Shown here one piece after another: positions 11,561-24,230 of a DNA stretch of 64,000 nt; the stretch's first letter is position 1; each line of letters opens with the position of its first letter. This DNA is from Hyperoplus lanceolatus (lineage: Eukaryota > Chordata > Actinopteri > Uranoscopiformes > Ammodytidae): the NCBI GenBank assembly GCA_026929865.2, contig CM049407.1, forward strand, positions 18,775,501 to 18,839,500, read 5' to 3'. Both the position numbers and the translations under genes were made by a program. The notes beneath the pieces are model-generated. The model made no database searches. It was not told where the DNA came from and saw only the letters and a program-made list of their open reading frames with translations.

Positions 11561-14500
11561 CTCTGTTGCCAAAACCTTCGATTTGTAATCTCATTTTGCC
11601 TCCAAGTATGGGTTATAAATATCTACCATTTGTTTTACATGTTAATGACCATTTTTGTTTGTTTTTTACATTGCTCATTGCCTGCCCTTTACAATTCCAA
11701 GCTGTACATCAACAACAAGGCTGTCGGATAAAATAAAAACTTTAATGACCGTTGTGGGGGAAATTGGGCAAAATGGGCTTGCATGTGGAAGAGCCTGTCA
11801 TCAAGGTAAAAGCACACATGGTGTACTTTGAAAATAACTAATAATGCAGCTGCCATTTACAGTAATTACCAGTGGAAGTAACACATACCATGCTCGTAGA
11901 AGTTATTAATCTGAACAATGGCAATAATTACTTGATAATTTTTTATTATTATTATTTTTTATCCGAACATTTGACTTGGATTTCCACTCAATGTGGCAGG
12001 AAGCGTGTACACTTCCCCTCTTCCAGTTCATGTGTGGCTCCCTCTGCTGTTCACAAAGTGCTACTGCCCTTTCTCCCCCCCCCCAAACATACAGTACAGG
12101 ATATGGCTTGTTTGCCAATGGCAAAAACTGAAAATAATAATGGCATGTGGAAAATGCCAAGCAGCAACAAGTGAGAGCAACGTAAAAGAGATAAAAACAA
12201 AGGTCATTCAAAAGGCAAGATTTCATATTTATTTTTGCCAGGAACCATCTGAGCCTACTCAACATACAGTATTTGTATATTGTATTCCAGACATGAAAAT
12301 GTGATGTTTATATTTTATATCTTTGAATCCTCCGAAACTGTATAAATGTATGATACAAAATAAAACTTGCAGATGTAGTCTTTACTGTATATGAATAGAA
12401 CATTTCATGTATTTTAAAGGGTTCTCTTAGGATGCACTCACAACCACCTGGTCTTAGCAGAAATAGTATAAATAGTATATTTATAATAGACCATTGTGTA
12501 TATACTGTATCTGTGCAATGTAGGAGAGAAAAAACAACGAATATTCTGTATAGTTGCTGTATGTACTGATAGGCACTTGATAGGCATATTACCTATATCC
12601 CAGGTACTGTATACTCTAGCTGCAATTATGTCGTTATCAAACTATGTGAAAATGTATTCTGCATCTGTGTGGAGGTGGTGATACTTAAATATATATAGTA
12701 TATATGTAAGAAGTTATCTGTTTCACTCTTATGTGTACTGTAGAAGGCCAAAAACAATGATGTGAAGTATTATCTGAATCGAGTTTTTACTGTATTCAAG
12801 AAATCTGACTTAAACTGTGTGGAGACTGACTGAAAGACTGACAGGAAGACAGACGCATGCTTATAAGAATAAAATGAACCTGTTCCAACATGACCCTCAC
12901 CATTACTACCTTCCATTCCTTGTTTTCATCTCAATGCAAAGCTTATATGTATATATAGTACAATGTGAGATAGGACTCAATAACTTGACTGTACTTTATC
13001 CAGTTGCGTGAAGCTATGTATGTATTAACAACACTACTATTTAAAAAAAAAGCAGGAGGAAGCCTTAAATAAGGAAGTATAACGATGAATTTAACATACT
13101 GCAAGAAGGACAACAATGTACTGTAGACCCTGTGTCTCTACACTAAGATAAACAAAACATGAACAGTAATATATTTCAAACACAATACAAACAGCTGCAG
13201 GCTCAAGGCTATTATCTACTTTTCAATATGTTTTGTTCTGGAAAAATATGCAAACACTTTGCAAACATAAAGTGTAGACTTTTTTTTCAACTAACAACTA
13301 GAAGAAGCACGATTGAGATAAGGACTTATTTGCACAATGTTGCAACTTTTCCAACAGTTTTTCAAACTGACTTTTTCGCAACACCGCGAGAAAGATAATT
13401 AAGCACCACCACGAGTAGCTGAAGCAGAATAAGGAATATACTGTATAACTATGGACAATGAAGAGCGTGTGATGCAAATGCAACAGGGGAGAGGGGGAGC
13501 CTGGGTATGCTATAGCACGTTATAAAACAATGGAGAAAAGCTTCTTCCCCTTTCAAGCCTGGTCTGCTATCAAAACACCTTATGATACAAGAAGTCAACT
13601 GACAATGGGACGAGTTATTAGCCCTCATCCAAACAACGTTGAGATTGGCTACTTTTTGTTTATTCCAAAACGAAAAAAGATAGAGAAACAATTGATAGTG
13701 TAATTCTGAAATCAAATATCTCAAAAAACCAACATCGAGCTACTTAACCTACTATTTAGACCAATGATACCACAAAGCTGGTTGTACTCATCTAGCTACA
13801 GTCAATAGTGCATTTGATATATGTGTTTACACAAAATATGTAAAATTTAGGTGCTATGAAGGAATGCTAGATTACTGAATACATACATTACACTGAAACA
13901 ATTCATGTCTCTGCCTTTGCTTTTCAAAGAAGTGATGATGTCAGTTTGGCAGTGTTTAACTCGGTACTGAACGGACAACTAACACCAACATCATGAGCTG
14001 TGTGCCATACGTGTGGCAGTGCGGTTGGAAAGAGATCTCGGCAGTTGCTTACATATTCTATTTAGTGCATTGTCTGTTAAGGCATGAGATTACCCTCCAC
14101 GTGCTGTGTAGAGACAAATATAGCACTAGCATGCAGCAATACAGCTACAAACAGGAACCATACAGTTTAGGCTTATATGCACACCATAGGAGACAAGCCC
14201 AATCAAATGTTTAATAATGTGCTACTTTAACTGCGGACTAACCTAGCGCCCTCTCCCTTTACGTGTGGTCAATGTTTTGTTTTTTGTTTGTTTTTACAGC
14301 TGAGGAGAAACCAGCACACAGAATCTTTCATCAAATCTCAGGACAAATGTCACAGGTGCCGTATGAGCCCAAAGGGTTTGGAGAGCTGCTTCTCATAGTA
14401 CCTGCGTTGCATATTGCAAAGGAAGCCCTACAGTTCAAAAATTCCACTTATCAATAGTTTGATTAGGCTAAACAGACACTCACAGACATACAAACACCAA

Positions 14501-14616
14501 GGAAGGGACACAACTGTGTACAATTGAAAGACAGATATCAAAGAAGCTGCATTCCATAACCTCCCCACACCTTTATACCCACAGAAAATTGCTCTAGGAC
14601 ACACATATAATTTACA

Positions 14617-14632
14617 CACACACACACACACA
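14617..14632. repeat. (AC)8 microsatellite
   Basis: Short AC run in the probable zbtb20 3' UTR. Confidence 0.9.
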
Positions 14633-15390
14633 ATATAAATGTATTATCATGAATAATATAATCATAGTTATTATTATTATTACCTCCGCCAACGGAGTTG
14701 GACGGGTGTTGTGTTTATTATTACTGTTGTCGTTTCACTGTTAATGTTGTTTGGCTTGGATGTTCTTGTCTGTTTCTAAAATAAATGCTGTAGAATAACT
14801 GTTATAGGGAACTGACTCCATAAAATAATGAATTCAAAGGTTAAAACATAGATGAGCACACATAATGGTACATATTTAAATAAAAATAAATGCTTGCATT
14901 AACACGACACAAGTATATACTGTAGGTAACTGCAAGCAATAAAAAAGCCAAAAACCGCTGAATTATTTTATGAATAAATTGAAACAAAGCTATTCTATTA
15001 CAAGTGAACTACTCTACAACCAAATGTTAGATAAAAAAGCCTATTTTCTAAAACTATAATATCTCTGTTAACAGTAGTGCACTTATTGGTTTAAGCAGTG
15101 CAACATATATGCAAGAAAATAATGCAGTCCACTTATCAAGATTTAAAAAAAAATGTTTTCCTTTGAAATTGAATAAAAGAAAATCATAGAAGTTAATTTA
15201 AGGAAAATGATAACATATTAAGCACAGGCATTTTAAGAAAATGTGCAAAGTAGCACTTTGTTGTTGTTTTAATCTACAGTGAATCTTTTTAAGACCACCG
15301 TATGCAGTTATTCTTTTGACAATACAACCGCCAAAGTGTTTGCTCACATAAAGAGCAAATCCTTCAGATTGCAGTTGCAGGCAGTTGCAC

Positions 15391-15405
15391 GTGTGTGTCT
15401 GTGTA

Positions 15406-15498
<93 letters not shown>
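15391..15498. repeat. (GT)n microsatellite, 90 bp pure core
   Basis: Imperfect GT from 15391, pure from 15409 to 15498 (about 45 units). In the zbtb20 transcript this would be a CA-repeat, the type bound by hnRNP L. Confidence 0.98.
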
Positions 15499-15500
<2 letters not shown>

Positions 15501-16753
15501 TGTTTTGAGTAAAAAGCAATACAAAACAATTCAAATATCAGAAATAAGCCTTAAGTGATGTGATGTGTGGATGACAACTTGCACACACTAGCTTCCAAAT
15601 CTATTCTGTACATGCTGTGTCTAGATTTTTATTTTTATTTAATTTTTTTTTTAGAAAAATCAGGAATGTATACTATTGTGTAGAAAGTCCATCTGCAAAG
15701 TGTGGTATATCGGGAAACAATGTGATTTCAATGGAGCTACTTGTTTTGCTTTGAAATTGTAGTACTTGCATGCCATTTCAGCCCTCATGGAAAGCTGAGA
15801 CATAAAAAGTAATGCATTTAGCTCCCACATGCTGAAATAGCTTTGCAATAGTATTGAACGGGTTATACAGGGGTTTTAGAATGAGGATGGCATTTATTTC
15901 CAATTCAATTTTTGATTCAATTAAATCCCTTCCTCTTTAACATTTTTCCAATCAACAACTAAACTAACCCCTCCCCCCCACACACACACCCTGTGATATA
16001 ATAATTTGATCATCAAATTCAAACCATGTAGGCTGCTCAATAACAACAATATTTAAAGTGACAAATTATTTTTTTAATCTAGATCCCATAACAGTCAGGT
16101 GTGCGAGTTGAAGAGCAGCAATTATGAAGGAGAGAGTTTAGTCGCATATGCCAGCCTGCCATAACTGTGAATGTGAAAGGCTAAAAAAAACATCAGCAAA
16201 ATGATCTTTCTTTTTTTCTCATGTTTTGAAATGGAAGAGGTTTACTAGCCTTAACAGTCTTTTAAGATATTAGTGGCAGTGTATGCAAATGAGTTAAACT
16301 CCACACTTCAGAAAAAAAGAAACATAATTTTGCTCAAATACTGTCTCTTCAACACACCAACATTTAGTCATCGTAATCTTAACCATCAAAATGCATGAAC
16401 AATTACAAAACATAGGAGAAATATTCGTCACTGTCGCCTCCGACAGGAAATTACATTTGACGAAAATGATTGAAATTGGTACCTTAACAACAGCTGCATT
16501 ATAATCCCTTAATACCATAGGAATAAATAAAACCCACTGTCAAATTAACTACTCTCCTTTTTTTTAAATTTACATAAGAAGGCAATCTTGTGACCATCAG
16601 TATTTTTAGAGGGAATTAGTAGCCCACCCCAGAATATTTTTTTTTGTTATTGTTGTTGTTGTAAATTATACCACAGTAAGCTTGGACATCTATAGTTTCC
16701 AAACTGGTCAGTATGGGTTCACAACTGCCATGATTTATTTTTCATGGCAATGT

Positions 16754-16819
<66 letters not shown>

Positions 16820-16838
16820 GCGCACACAGACACACAGA
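16754..16838. repeat. (CA)n microsatellite, interrupted
   Basis: CA repeat broken by AAAC, CTAA and ACGCG interruptions, suggesting an older tract than the pure ones nearby. Confidence 0.95.
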
Positions 16839-17227
16839 CGGACACATGCAGATACACAAACGCTGTCAAACACATATGCACATGTATATTCATCCAGACA
16901 TATCTACACTAAAGGTGTGTTTGTGTGTATGTGATTCTTTCGTAGGCCTTTCGGTAGTGTTCAACACATAAATCAGTATTTTAGGAAAGCATACATTTAG
17001 AGGCCTGTAGTTAGGATCCATCCAGTAGATCAATATCAAACTACTAAGCCTTAAGGCCACCATCTTTTTTTTTCTTTTAGAATAACAGAAAAAAAAAATA
17101 TTTTTTTTTGGGAAACTTAATGTGCCAGTGTCTATACTCATTACTCTTCATACCTCAAAACAAGAAAAGGAAAATCTAGTGCCATTTTATTTGTCATTCT
17201 TTTTGAAAGAAGTTTATCTATTAGTAC

Positions 17228-17763
17228 TTATCCATCGGAGACATGCATTCGCATGTGGTCATTGAAGTGCTCCATTTGGTCGAACTTGGCAGGGCAGACG
17301 GAGCACACGTAGGTGGTCCCTTCTTGGCAGCTCGCTTCCGCAGCTACACCCACTCCTGTTCCAACCCCAGCCCCTACTCCAGCACCGCCGCAAACTGGCA
17401 TGGCGAGGGCCACCACTCCAGCTCCAGGCTCAGGGACAGCCATAGGTATGGGGATGGAGACGGGGCCCGGGGTGCCCGCGCTCCCCGACAGCCCTGTGAT
17501 GGTGCTGCCTGTGCTGTGCAGGGCCATGTGCCTCTCCAGCAGGGTCTTGTGTGAGAACTTCTTTTTGCAGATGTAGCACTCATAGGACTTCTCTCCACGG
17601 TGCAGCCGCATGTGGACGTTGAGGGAGCTCTTCTGGGTGAAACGCTTGTTGCAGATGCTGCACTGGTAGGCCCGCACCCCTGTGTGTGTCACCATGTGTT
17701 TGATTAAGTAATCCTTCAGGGAGAACGAGCGCCAGCAGATGCTGCACTGGTGAGGCTTCTCAC
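17228..17763 (-). CDS. zbtb20: zbtb20 last coding exon: zinc fingers 2-5 and stop
   Basis: This exon encodes the C-terminal 177 residues plus two bases of a split glycine codon. It follows a CAG acceptor at 17766-17764 and joins in phase to the donor at 19114. It carries C2H2 fingers 2, 3 and 4 in tandem (residues about 504-582 of the assembled protein, with TGEKP-type linkers). A Gly/Ala/Val/Pro-rich linker follows (about 583-650), then a separate fifth finger (about 651-673) and the ending HVSDG. The order and the isolated last finger match vertebrate ZBTB20 as I recall it. The fingers bind DNA in the nucleus and recruit repression. The linker is the most variable part and is strongly enriched in GAGVG-type repeats. 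TAA stop at 17228-17230. Confidence 0.97.
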
Positions 17764-19114
17764 CTGGATGTACATGCAAGACAAAAGCATTAAAATAAAA
17801 ATAAATAAAGAAGAGAGACAAGAGACAGAGACAACATTTGAGCATTAGATTTACAAATGGTTTGAATAACAAGTGCAGCAACATTGAATGCCTGTAGCCA
17901 GCAGTGTTACTGTTCTAAATCAGGAACATACCTCAGGCTTGAATTATTTAAACCTGTATTAGCTTCGTTATGATGCTGGTTCCACTACGTAGTTTGTGCT
18001 GTATGCTACATCATAGTGAGGCATGGTTTCCTTAAATCCAGCTCTGATGCCCAAATTGCACAAACCTAATATTTTATAGAAATGTTTTAATTGTATTGGA
18101 TATCAAAGCAAATAATTTATACATCAATTTGGTATTTTTGTCAGCCTCTTAACATGTAAGCTCCTTTTACATAAGTGTCTTTGCTGACATTTTGGGCTGT
18201 AAAATATTAACATATTAATCATTATTACGTGAATCTAACAGGTGGATGAAGGGACTGACAACATTGAGAATAGGCGAGTTGTATCATGCAAGTTAATGAA
18301 GTCCTGCTTGAATTTTCATTATTTGGTAATGATATTTTTGTTGTTGTTGCTATAAACAAGCAATTTATGTTGTATTTATATTGGACGGCAATACAATATT
18401 ATGTTTAATCAAACTGACATCCTCTTTTTGAATACTATTTTTTACAAGATTGAGTAAAGGTAATCCATCATTGGCTGACATTGGAAGTTCACTTCTCCCC
18501 CATGGGACTGATCGATCACTGACTCATCCCTCTGCTACGCATGATTGTGTGAGTAAAACAGGAGATTTGGTTTTGAAATGGCCTTCACAGTTGGCTACGG
18601 CCAAGCAATGGATTGTAATGAATAATAATGGCTATATGAGTAGGCAATTTTTATGAGATCATCTAATTATATGAAATGTAATTCTTTCTTTCTGTGACGA
18701 TGATTTTCTGCAGCTTGTGATTGATAAGGCTGTCGGTGCTAGCAGAAGCAAGAATAGTACAGTGTAACATGCGCTGCGGGACAAATCTACTGGCATTGCA
18801 TGTCAGATATAACTGATGACAAATATATTAGTCAACTTTGACCGTGAATTTATATGTTTCCATATATACATAGCTTGCAAACAAATACTATACACGACAG
18901 TATACAGTATGTTTTATGTGTTATGTTCTAGTGTACATATCGTAATTGAAATAAGACTGTTGTCCCCCAAACAAAAAATATTTGAAATATATATAGTCTT
19001 CAACTACAATAACAGCTACTACCATTATAAATCAAGTTTGATAATACAATCAAATAACTGAGCTAAATCAGATTCGAAAAAAATCATTCCTACAAATAAG
19101 ACAATTTGACTTAC
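17764..19114 (-). other. zbtb20: zbtb20 intron splitting zinc finger 1 from its linker
   Basis: GT-AG intron of 1351 bases, phase 1. Donor G|GTAAGTC at 19114; acceptor CAG ends at 17764. It cuts the glycine codon of the finger 1-2 TGEKP linker. Content is AT-rich with no gene seen. Confidence 0.95.
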
Positions 19115-20632
19115 CGGTATGGACAAACATGTGTTTGACGTAGTTCTGTTTAGCAGTAAAGTTTTTGCTGCAGAGAGTGCATTCATAGGGCTTCTTTTCC
19201 CCCGGACCAATTCCTCCTGGCACCTGTTGCTGCTGGGCTGGCGCTTGCTGTACCGACATGGGGTTCGGGTATGATGGCATTGTAGGGGGCGGCACTGCCA
19301 CAAACTGCGCTTGCTGCTGGCCAGAAAGGTAAAGGAAAGACTTGTCTCTAGCCGGCTGTTGGGGAAAGAGTGTGGGCAGGAAGGTGTTTCCAGCTGTGCC
19401 TATCACTTGGGAATTGCTGGTCACGTTGAGCGGCATTCTCAGATTGCTGGTGTGTGATTCTGCCTGGCGCATGTAGTGCTGGGCACTTGGCAGGGACTGG
19501 GACATGACTGAGTTTGGCAGGGGCTGCATCATACCACTGTCACTAGTGCTGTGGGACGTGTCCCCGTCCTCTGGGTCTTGCACTTGCTCGGGGGACGAGT
19601 CATTGACCTCTATGTGCACTGGACCTCCGTCGCCGTGCTGACCGTCTCCGTCTCGGTGATAGCCCGTCAGGTACGGCTGCTGCTCCATAGCATCTGGCTC
19701 AGTACTGATGGAGGAGCTCACCCCCGAGTCAAAACTTTCAATCTTGTTTTCACTCTCCACGCCCTCAGTATGGTCGGGGTCATCTTGGTAGTCCCCCAAA
19801 TTCTCATAGCAGCTGTACTCGTCTTCGGCCTCCTGCTTTATGTGTATCCCTCCTGTTTGTATGCGTACCGGTCGGGGTTGCTTGCGGCAGTGGGTGGACT
19901 CTGCCGTGGAGATGTAGCGGTTGGCCTGCTGAGATCTCTGGATGCGGTTCATCCAGGGCGGATCTTGAGATTGCTGGTCCTTCTGATTGCCTAGAGTCGG
20001 ATCATAGTTTGACGACAGAGGGTACAGGGGGCGCTCGCGGGTGCCGTTCTGCAGACCAATGCCAGAGTAAGAGTACACTGATGTGTATGCGCGATCCATG
20101 CTTTGCTGTGATGTTGCTTGCATATAACCCGACTCCGCGTCGCTGCTGGGCCCAGATGTGCCAGACTCAGGCGTGCCACGGGGCGTTTCCTGACCGGAGT
20201 CTCCCGGTATGATAGGGAATCCCCCCGGCCCGGCCAGGCCCACATTCTGGGACACGATGCGGGTGCACTCATCGATGACAGTCTTGATCTGTAGGATGCT
20301 GGCGGCAGTGAGGATCTGCAGGGCCTCTGACTGAGACACCCGCAGAATCCCACTGTACATAAAGTCAATCAGCTTTTGGACGGATTGAACCGAGACCACA
20401 GAAGGGATCTCAATGTCGCTGTAGCCCAAGAGCAGCTTGTCCTGAAAGAAGGGGCTTCCAGCAGCCAGCACGCACCGGTGAGCTCGCAGCATACTTCCAT
20501 GGATCCGAACAGTCACGTCACAGAAGTGCCCACGGTTGCGCTGCTCATTGAGGGTCTCAAGTACAGAATTGCTGAAGTTGTGGAGATTGATGTTATGAAT
20601 GCGCTCGGTCATCCCCTTGCAACTGATGTCAC
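19115..20632 (-). CDS. zbtb20: zbtb20 main coding exon: BTB domain, linker and zinc finger 1
   Basis: The coding part runs from the ATG at 20612 to 19115 (499 codons plus one base). The assembled protein is 677 residues, close to the short mammalian ZBTB20 form. Residues about 15-125 are the BTB/POZ domain ([31 protein letters not shown]), which mediates dimerisation and corepressor contact. A long acidic and Ser/Gln-rich linker follows, with a [12 protein letters not shown] motif and an IHIKQE motif that is a possible SUMO site. Finger 1 (YECTLC...H...H) begins near residue 476. Bases 20613-20632 lie between the acceptor (AG at 20634-20633) and the ATG; they read GDISCKG in frame. Zbtb20 is a nuclear repressor used in brain, liver and endocrine development. 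Confidence 0.97.
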
Positions 20633-21953
20633 CTGCAAAGCAGGGAGCAACACACCTGACTTAACAATTCACTCACACACACGGTTACTACTTTAGCCAA
20701 CTGGATTAAACACACAGGTCAATGTCAAATGAAGAGTTTTACTATTTTTCTTTTTGATGTTTTTTTTTCACATATAAGAAAAATGATTTACCATTGTTGG
20801 CTTGCAGTATAAGTAATATATTATGGGTAATACATTTGTAATTGAATAATTCAATATACACAATGTGATGATGGTAGTTAATAAAACAAACCCAGCCCAA
20901 GTATTACAAATGCTTTGAATATAAGATAAGAAATTGTGATCCTTATCATAAACAGACATTAGAGTGTCCTAAAACGATAATACAGATATGGTCAATCTAA
21001 GCATTTCCCCCCCCCCTCAGTCCAGTCTCATAAAATGAAGATTAGAATCAAATGATTTTAACATCTGAGCTAAATTCTGTCTCTTTTTGTCTCCTAAAAT
21101 AAAAATCCCACATTGCCACGGTGAAAGACAATAAAGATGGTTCCCATTTAATTATTACTGTATGAGTTTCCCTCTTACAGTGTGCCTGTCTGAAAATCCT
21201 CCAACCACCAGTAGGTGGCGCACTGGGCTCAGAGGAAGACAGGCCTCTTTTGTTAGCCATGTGTTCACTTTGATGGCGATTCCCAACTATCCTTGGAATA
21301 CACTAGATGTGACCCGGCTGATCGGTTTGTAACATAACTTAAGATGCTTTTCTTCCCGGTTAGGCGTCAAAATAAACGCAAATGTAAATCTAAAATAGAT
21401 AGGAAGTTGATGTATGAATTATGTAAATTGTGGATTTGCTTTATTGCTCTAAAATGTATTGATTTTGCATATAAACATGCTTGAGTATAATATAAGTAAA
21501 GCAGTTAACCTTTTTTAAATCATTATTAAACATAGCTTGATTTAGACCGTGGGACCTGAACAAATCTGTCTCAAAAATGTTACAGATAATTTGTTTACAC
21601 TTCGGTTGACGGTGATTAACAAATATATTCAATAAAATATATTCTGTCATATCAACACATTATTTAACTACAGTATGTATGATGAAAAAAATATATAATA
21701 TATATAATTCGGAATGCAGTTACTCCGTGAATTGAAATTAAGTAAATAGTGGGAGTGCCAATAAAAACACATTTGACGGTTACACATTTGTTTATCCAAA
21801 TGAAGTAGAATTGAGCTGAAATGTAGGCCTACTACAGAAGCAGTGCAATAGTGTAAGAACAAAGTATGAAATCCTATCTCCCTTATTTATTTCTAACTAC
21901 AACTTAAAGGGGGGCGGGAGGGGGAATTAAAATAGAATTAATCCAGTACTCAC
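20633..21953 (-). other. zbtb20: zbtb20 intron upstream of the start-codon exon
   Basis: GT-AG intron of 1321 bases: donor GTGAGTACT at 21953, acceptor TTTGCAG ending 20633. AT-rich; it holds a CTCF-like motif at 21208-21221 and a G-rich run near 21908-21925. Confidence 0.75.
21208..21221 (+). promoter_or_regulatory. CTCF-like motif
   Basis: CCAGTAGGTGGCGC fits every position of the core CTCF consensus CCASYAGRKGGCRS. Binding is not shown. Confidence 0.45.
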
Positions 21954-22098
21954 AGTTAGATGACGTTTTGTTCCGAAGATGCTTGCGTGGCTGGTGATGA
22001 ATTGGGGGTCAAGCGTCAGTTTGCTGGTGGAGATGGCTGATCATTGGCCGGGTGCTAGGCAAGGCTGTCAGTCCTCTCTGTCCAAATCATGTGTTGCT
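21954..22098 (-). other. zbtb20: zbtb20 upstream exon, probably 5' UTR (145 bp)
   Basis: A run of 15 T followed by GCAG at 22102-22099 is a strong acceptor, and T|GTGAGTACT at 21954/21953 is a strong donor. Joining to the next exon gives, in the zbtb20 frame, TSSN-C-DISCKG before the initiator Met. From memory this resembles the TGSSDCDISCKG end of the extended mammalian N-terminus. In the same frame a TGA lies 18 codons plus one base before the exon end, with no ATG after it. Here the exon therefore seems to be leader, and translation starts at 20612. Confidence 0.7.
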
Positions 22099-22485
22099 CT
22101 GCAAAAAAAAAAAAAAATGTTTTAGGGAGAGAGAGAGAAAAAAAGACAAAGACAAATCTTTAATGCCACATACTGCCTCGTCAATATTGCCACACCCTTA
22201 ATGAACCAGCGGCACACTAACACACATATCTACCAGCAACACGCTTCAACAGATGTGCAAAGAGTTTTTTTTTTCAAAGCAAGACAAAATTGGCGTTCCT
22301 GTATGCACAGGAACACCACTTACAAATCAAGGTTGAAAATAATATTCACACTAGAGCCAGTTCTTCTCTCAGCAGTTATGTGATGCAGAGGGATAGCAAA
22401 ACCACACCCTACCAAGGAAAAACAATCTTATTTCCCCATAAATGTACGCAAATAAATATTTGAGAAAAAGGTCACGTTCACCACA

Positions 22486-22581
<96 letters not shown>

Positions 22582-24230
22582 ACATGTGTAGACAGTATCA
22601 GTAACCAGTAAGACAATATCCAATACTTACAGAGCGTATATTATAAGTTGTGATAATATTAATAGAGTCCAGCAAACAAGGCATTCATTGAAAATCACAA
22701 GAAAGCCATTGAACAGCATTAAGCATGTGATGAGCTGGTTTGGTTAAGCTAAGAAAACCGTACAAACACTTCAGCATGTACAAGCTTGACCCAAAAAAGT
22801 GGAAACAAAATTATGTAAAAGCAACCGCAGTAAAGTCACACTCATGGTGTCATTTAAGGTCAGGCGAACCTGAAAAAAAAGAGTCAAAAACCTGCAGTTG
22901 CCTACGGCACCAACATCAAGTGTCTCCGTAAAATGCCAGTAACTACAGTGTGTTACCAACTGAACAGAACTGGCAAGAATCTGACCAGACCTGCACAACA
23001 CTGTTGTTTCTTTCACAAATCCTCCAGCGCTCCCACAGGACACATCTCCCACTTTTGAGACACTGGGGTAAAAATCTACACATAAAAACTATCTGGATTT
23101 TTAAGCAAAATACCTCTGCATTTTTTCCACTTTATCCTGTGCAAGGAGAGGGACCATGTGAGGTGCCAAGGTAACAGATACACATTACATACTGTACATA
23201 TGCCTCTAAAGTGGTCTAACAGGATAACCATTCTATCTAGTACAATAGAGCAATGCAGTTTAGAAGCAGAATATCTGAGAGACGAAGTGTAATAACTGAA
23301 ACAGCTGTGAGTACAGGCTGCTTGGTGTCCACAGGCCCCACTTTGAGAAGTAGCGCTCGCAGCCAGGCAAGTGCTTGTTTTCTTCAAACGTCCTTGTCAA
23401 CTTACTTATATGACGATTCCATAGACGACTAAAAGTGTGTTTATCAGCACAGGGCGATCACTCGATATTCAGATGGATCAGTCACTAAAATGCAAGCACA
23501 CACACGGCTGGGTTTGTTCTTCCATCCTTGTCAAGAAAGAAAATACATTTTACAGTGAAATCTTTAACCCCTAAATCTCCAGGCAAACTTGTACTCTCTT
23601 TTTCTAACCTAGGGTGTAGACGTAGCTTTAACATTAACCTGCCGTAATCCCCTAAAATAACTTTTGTTATTAGACCTGGGTACAAGCCTGAATCCCAAAC
23701 ATGAGCCTTGTTCTAATATCAAACTTTAAAAGTAGCTCGGACAAAAACCATTAACCCTACTGTAGCCGTAACCTAACAGCTGTCACTGAAATTATTCAAA
23801 ATGGACTCAGTCAAAGAGAAAACCAAGAAAAATATATTTATAACCTTTTCTTTAACGTACGGTTCCTAAATGCTTAAATACATTACAGTGCCAAATATTT
23901 TACTTTGACCTTTTATTTCTTTTTCAGCAGGAACTAGCTTGAGTTGTAACTGTATTCTAAAGACATGAGCCCATTTTGTCATGGCTACTGCTAGACAATG
24001 CCAACGCATATATGTTCCCTCTCTGGCTTTTCCCCTCACCCATCCAGACATGTAAATCCACCTGCCTAAGGGCTAAAGTGAGGTGAATGCTGGCAACAAA
24101 GGAGCAGGCCGAGGGAAGCAGGCTTCAGTTGCCCAGACTGCCACTCACAACCGTGATTCCATTTTAGCCGTGACACAGTGGGTGAGCAGCAGCCAGTGCC
24201 TACCTGCAGTGAATTCTAATCAGCCCAGGG
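22099..24230. other. Probable zbtb20 5' intron, no gene recognised
   Basis: AT-rich sequence with one long GT microsatellite. No coding exon could be supported on either strand. Confidence 0.5.
22487..22580. repeat. (TG)n microsatellite
   Basis: Pure TG run of 94 bases, 389 bases upstream of the zbtb20 leader exon. Confidence 0.98.

Larger units (their letters stand above)
5645..17227 (-). other. zbtb20: Probable long 3' UTR of zbtb20
   Basis: From the zbtb20 stop codon to the candidate poly(A) signal there are 11.6 kb of AT-rich DNA with no coding exon, few recognisable transposons and several CA/GT runs. Vertebrate zbtb20 transcripts are known for very long 3' UTRs, which fits. An early AATAAA at 17186-17191, 40 bases after the stop, may be an alternative site. 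The extent is inferred; RNA data would settle it. Confidence 0.45.

Noticed and set aside
14681..14720. Possible fragment of a 'cctccgccaa' type dispersed repeat
   Set aside because: Only about 20 matching bases, too short to assign.
15198..15529. Frames encoding (TH)n or (CV)n
   Set aside because: Translations of CA/GT microsatellites. The same holds at 11470-11736, 22369-22623, 35896-36178 and 63775-63996.
17243..17576. Plus-strand frames opposite the zbtb20 last exon
   Set aside because: Antisense shadow of the GC-rich linker-coding region.
19551..19994. Plus-strand 147-codon frame with hydrophobic stretches
   Set aside because: Antisense shadow of the zbtb20 main exon; codon constraint lies on the minus strand.
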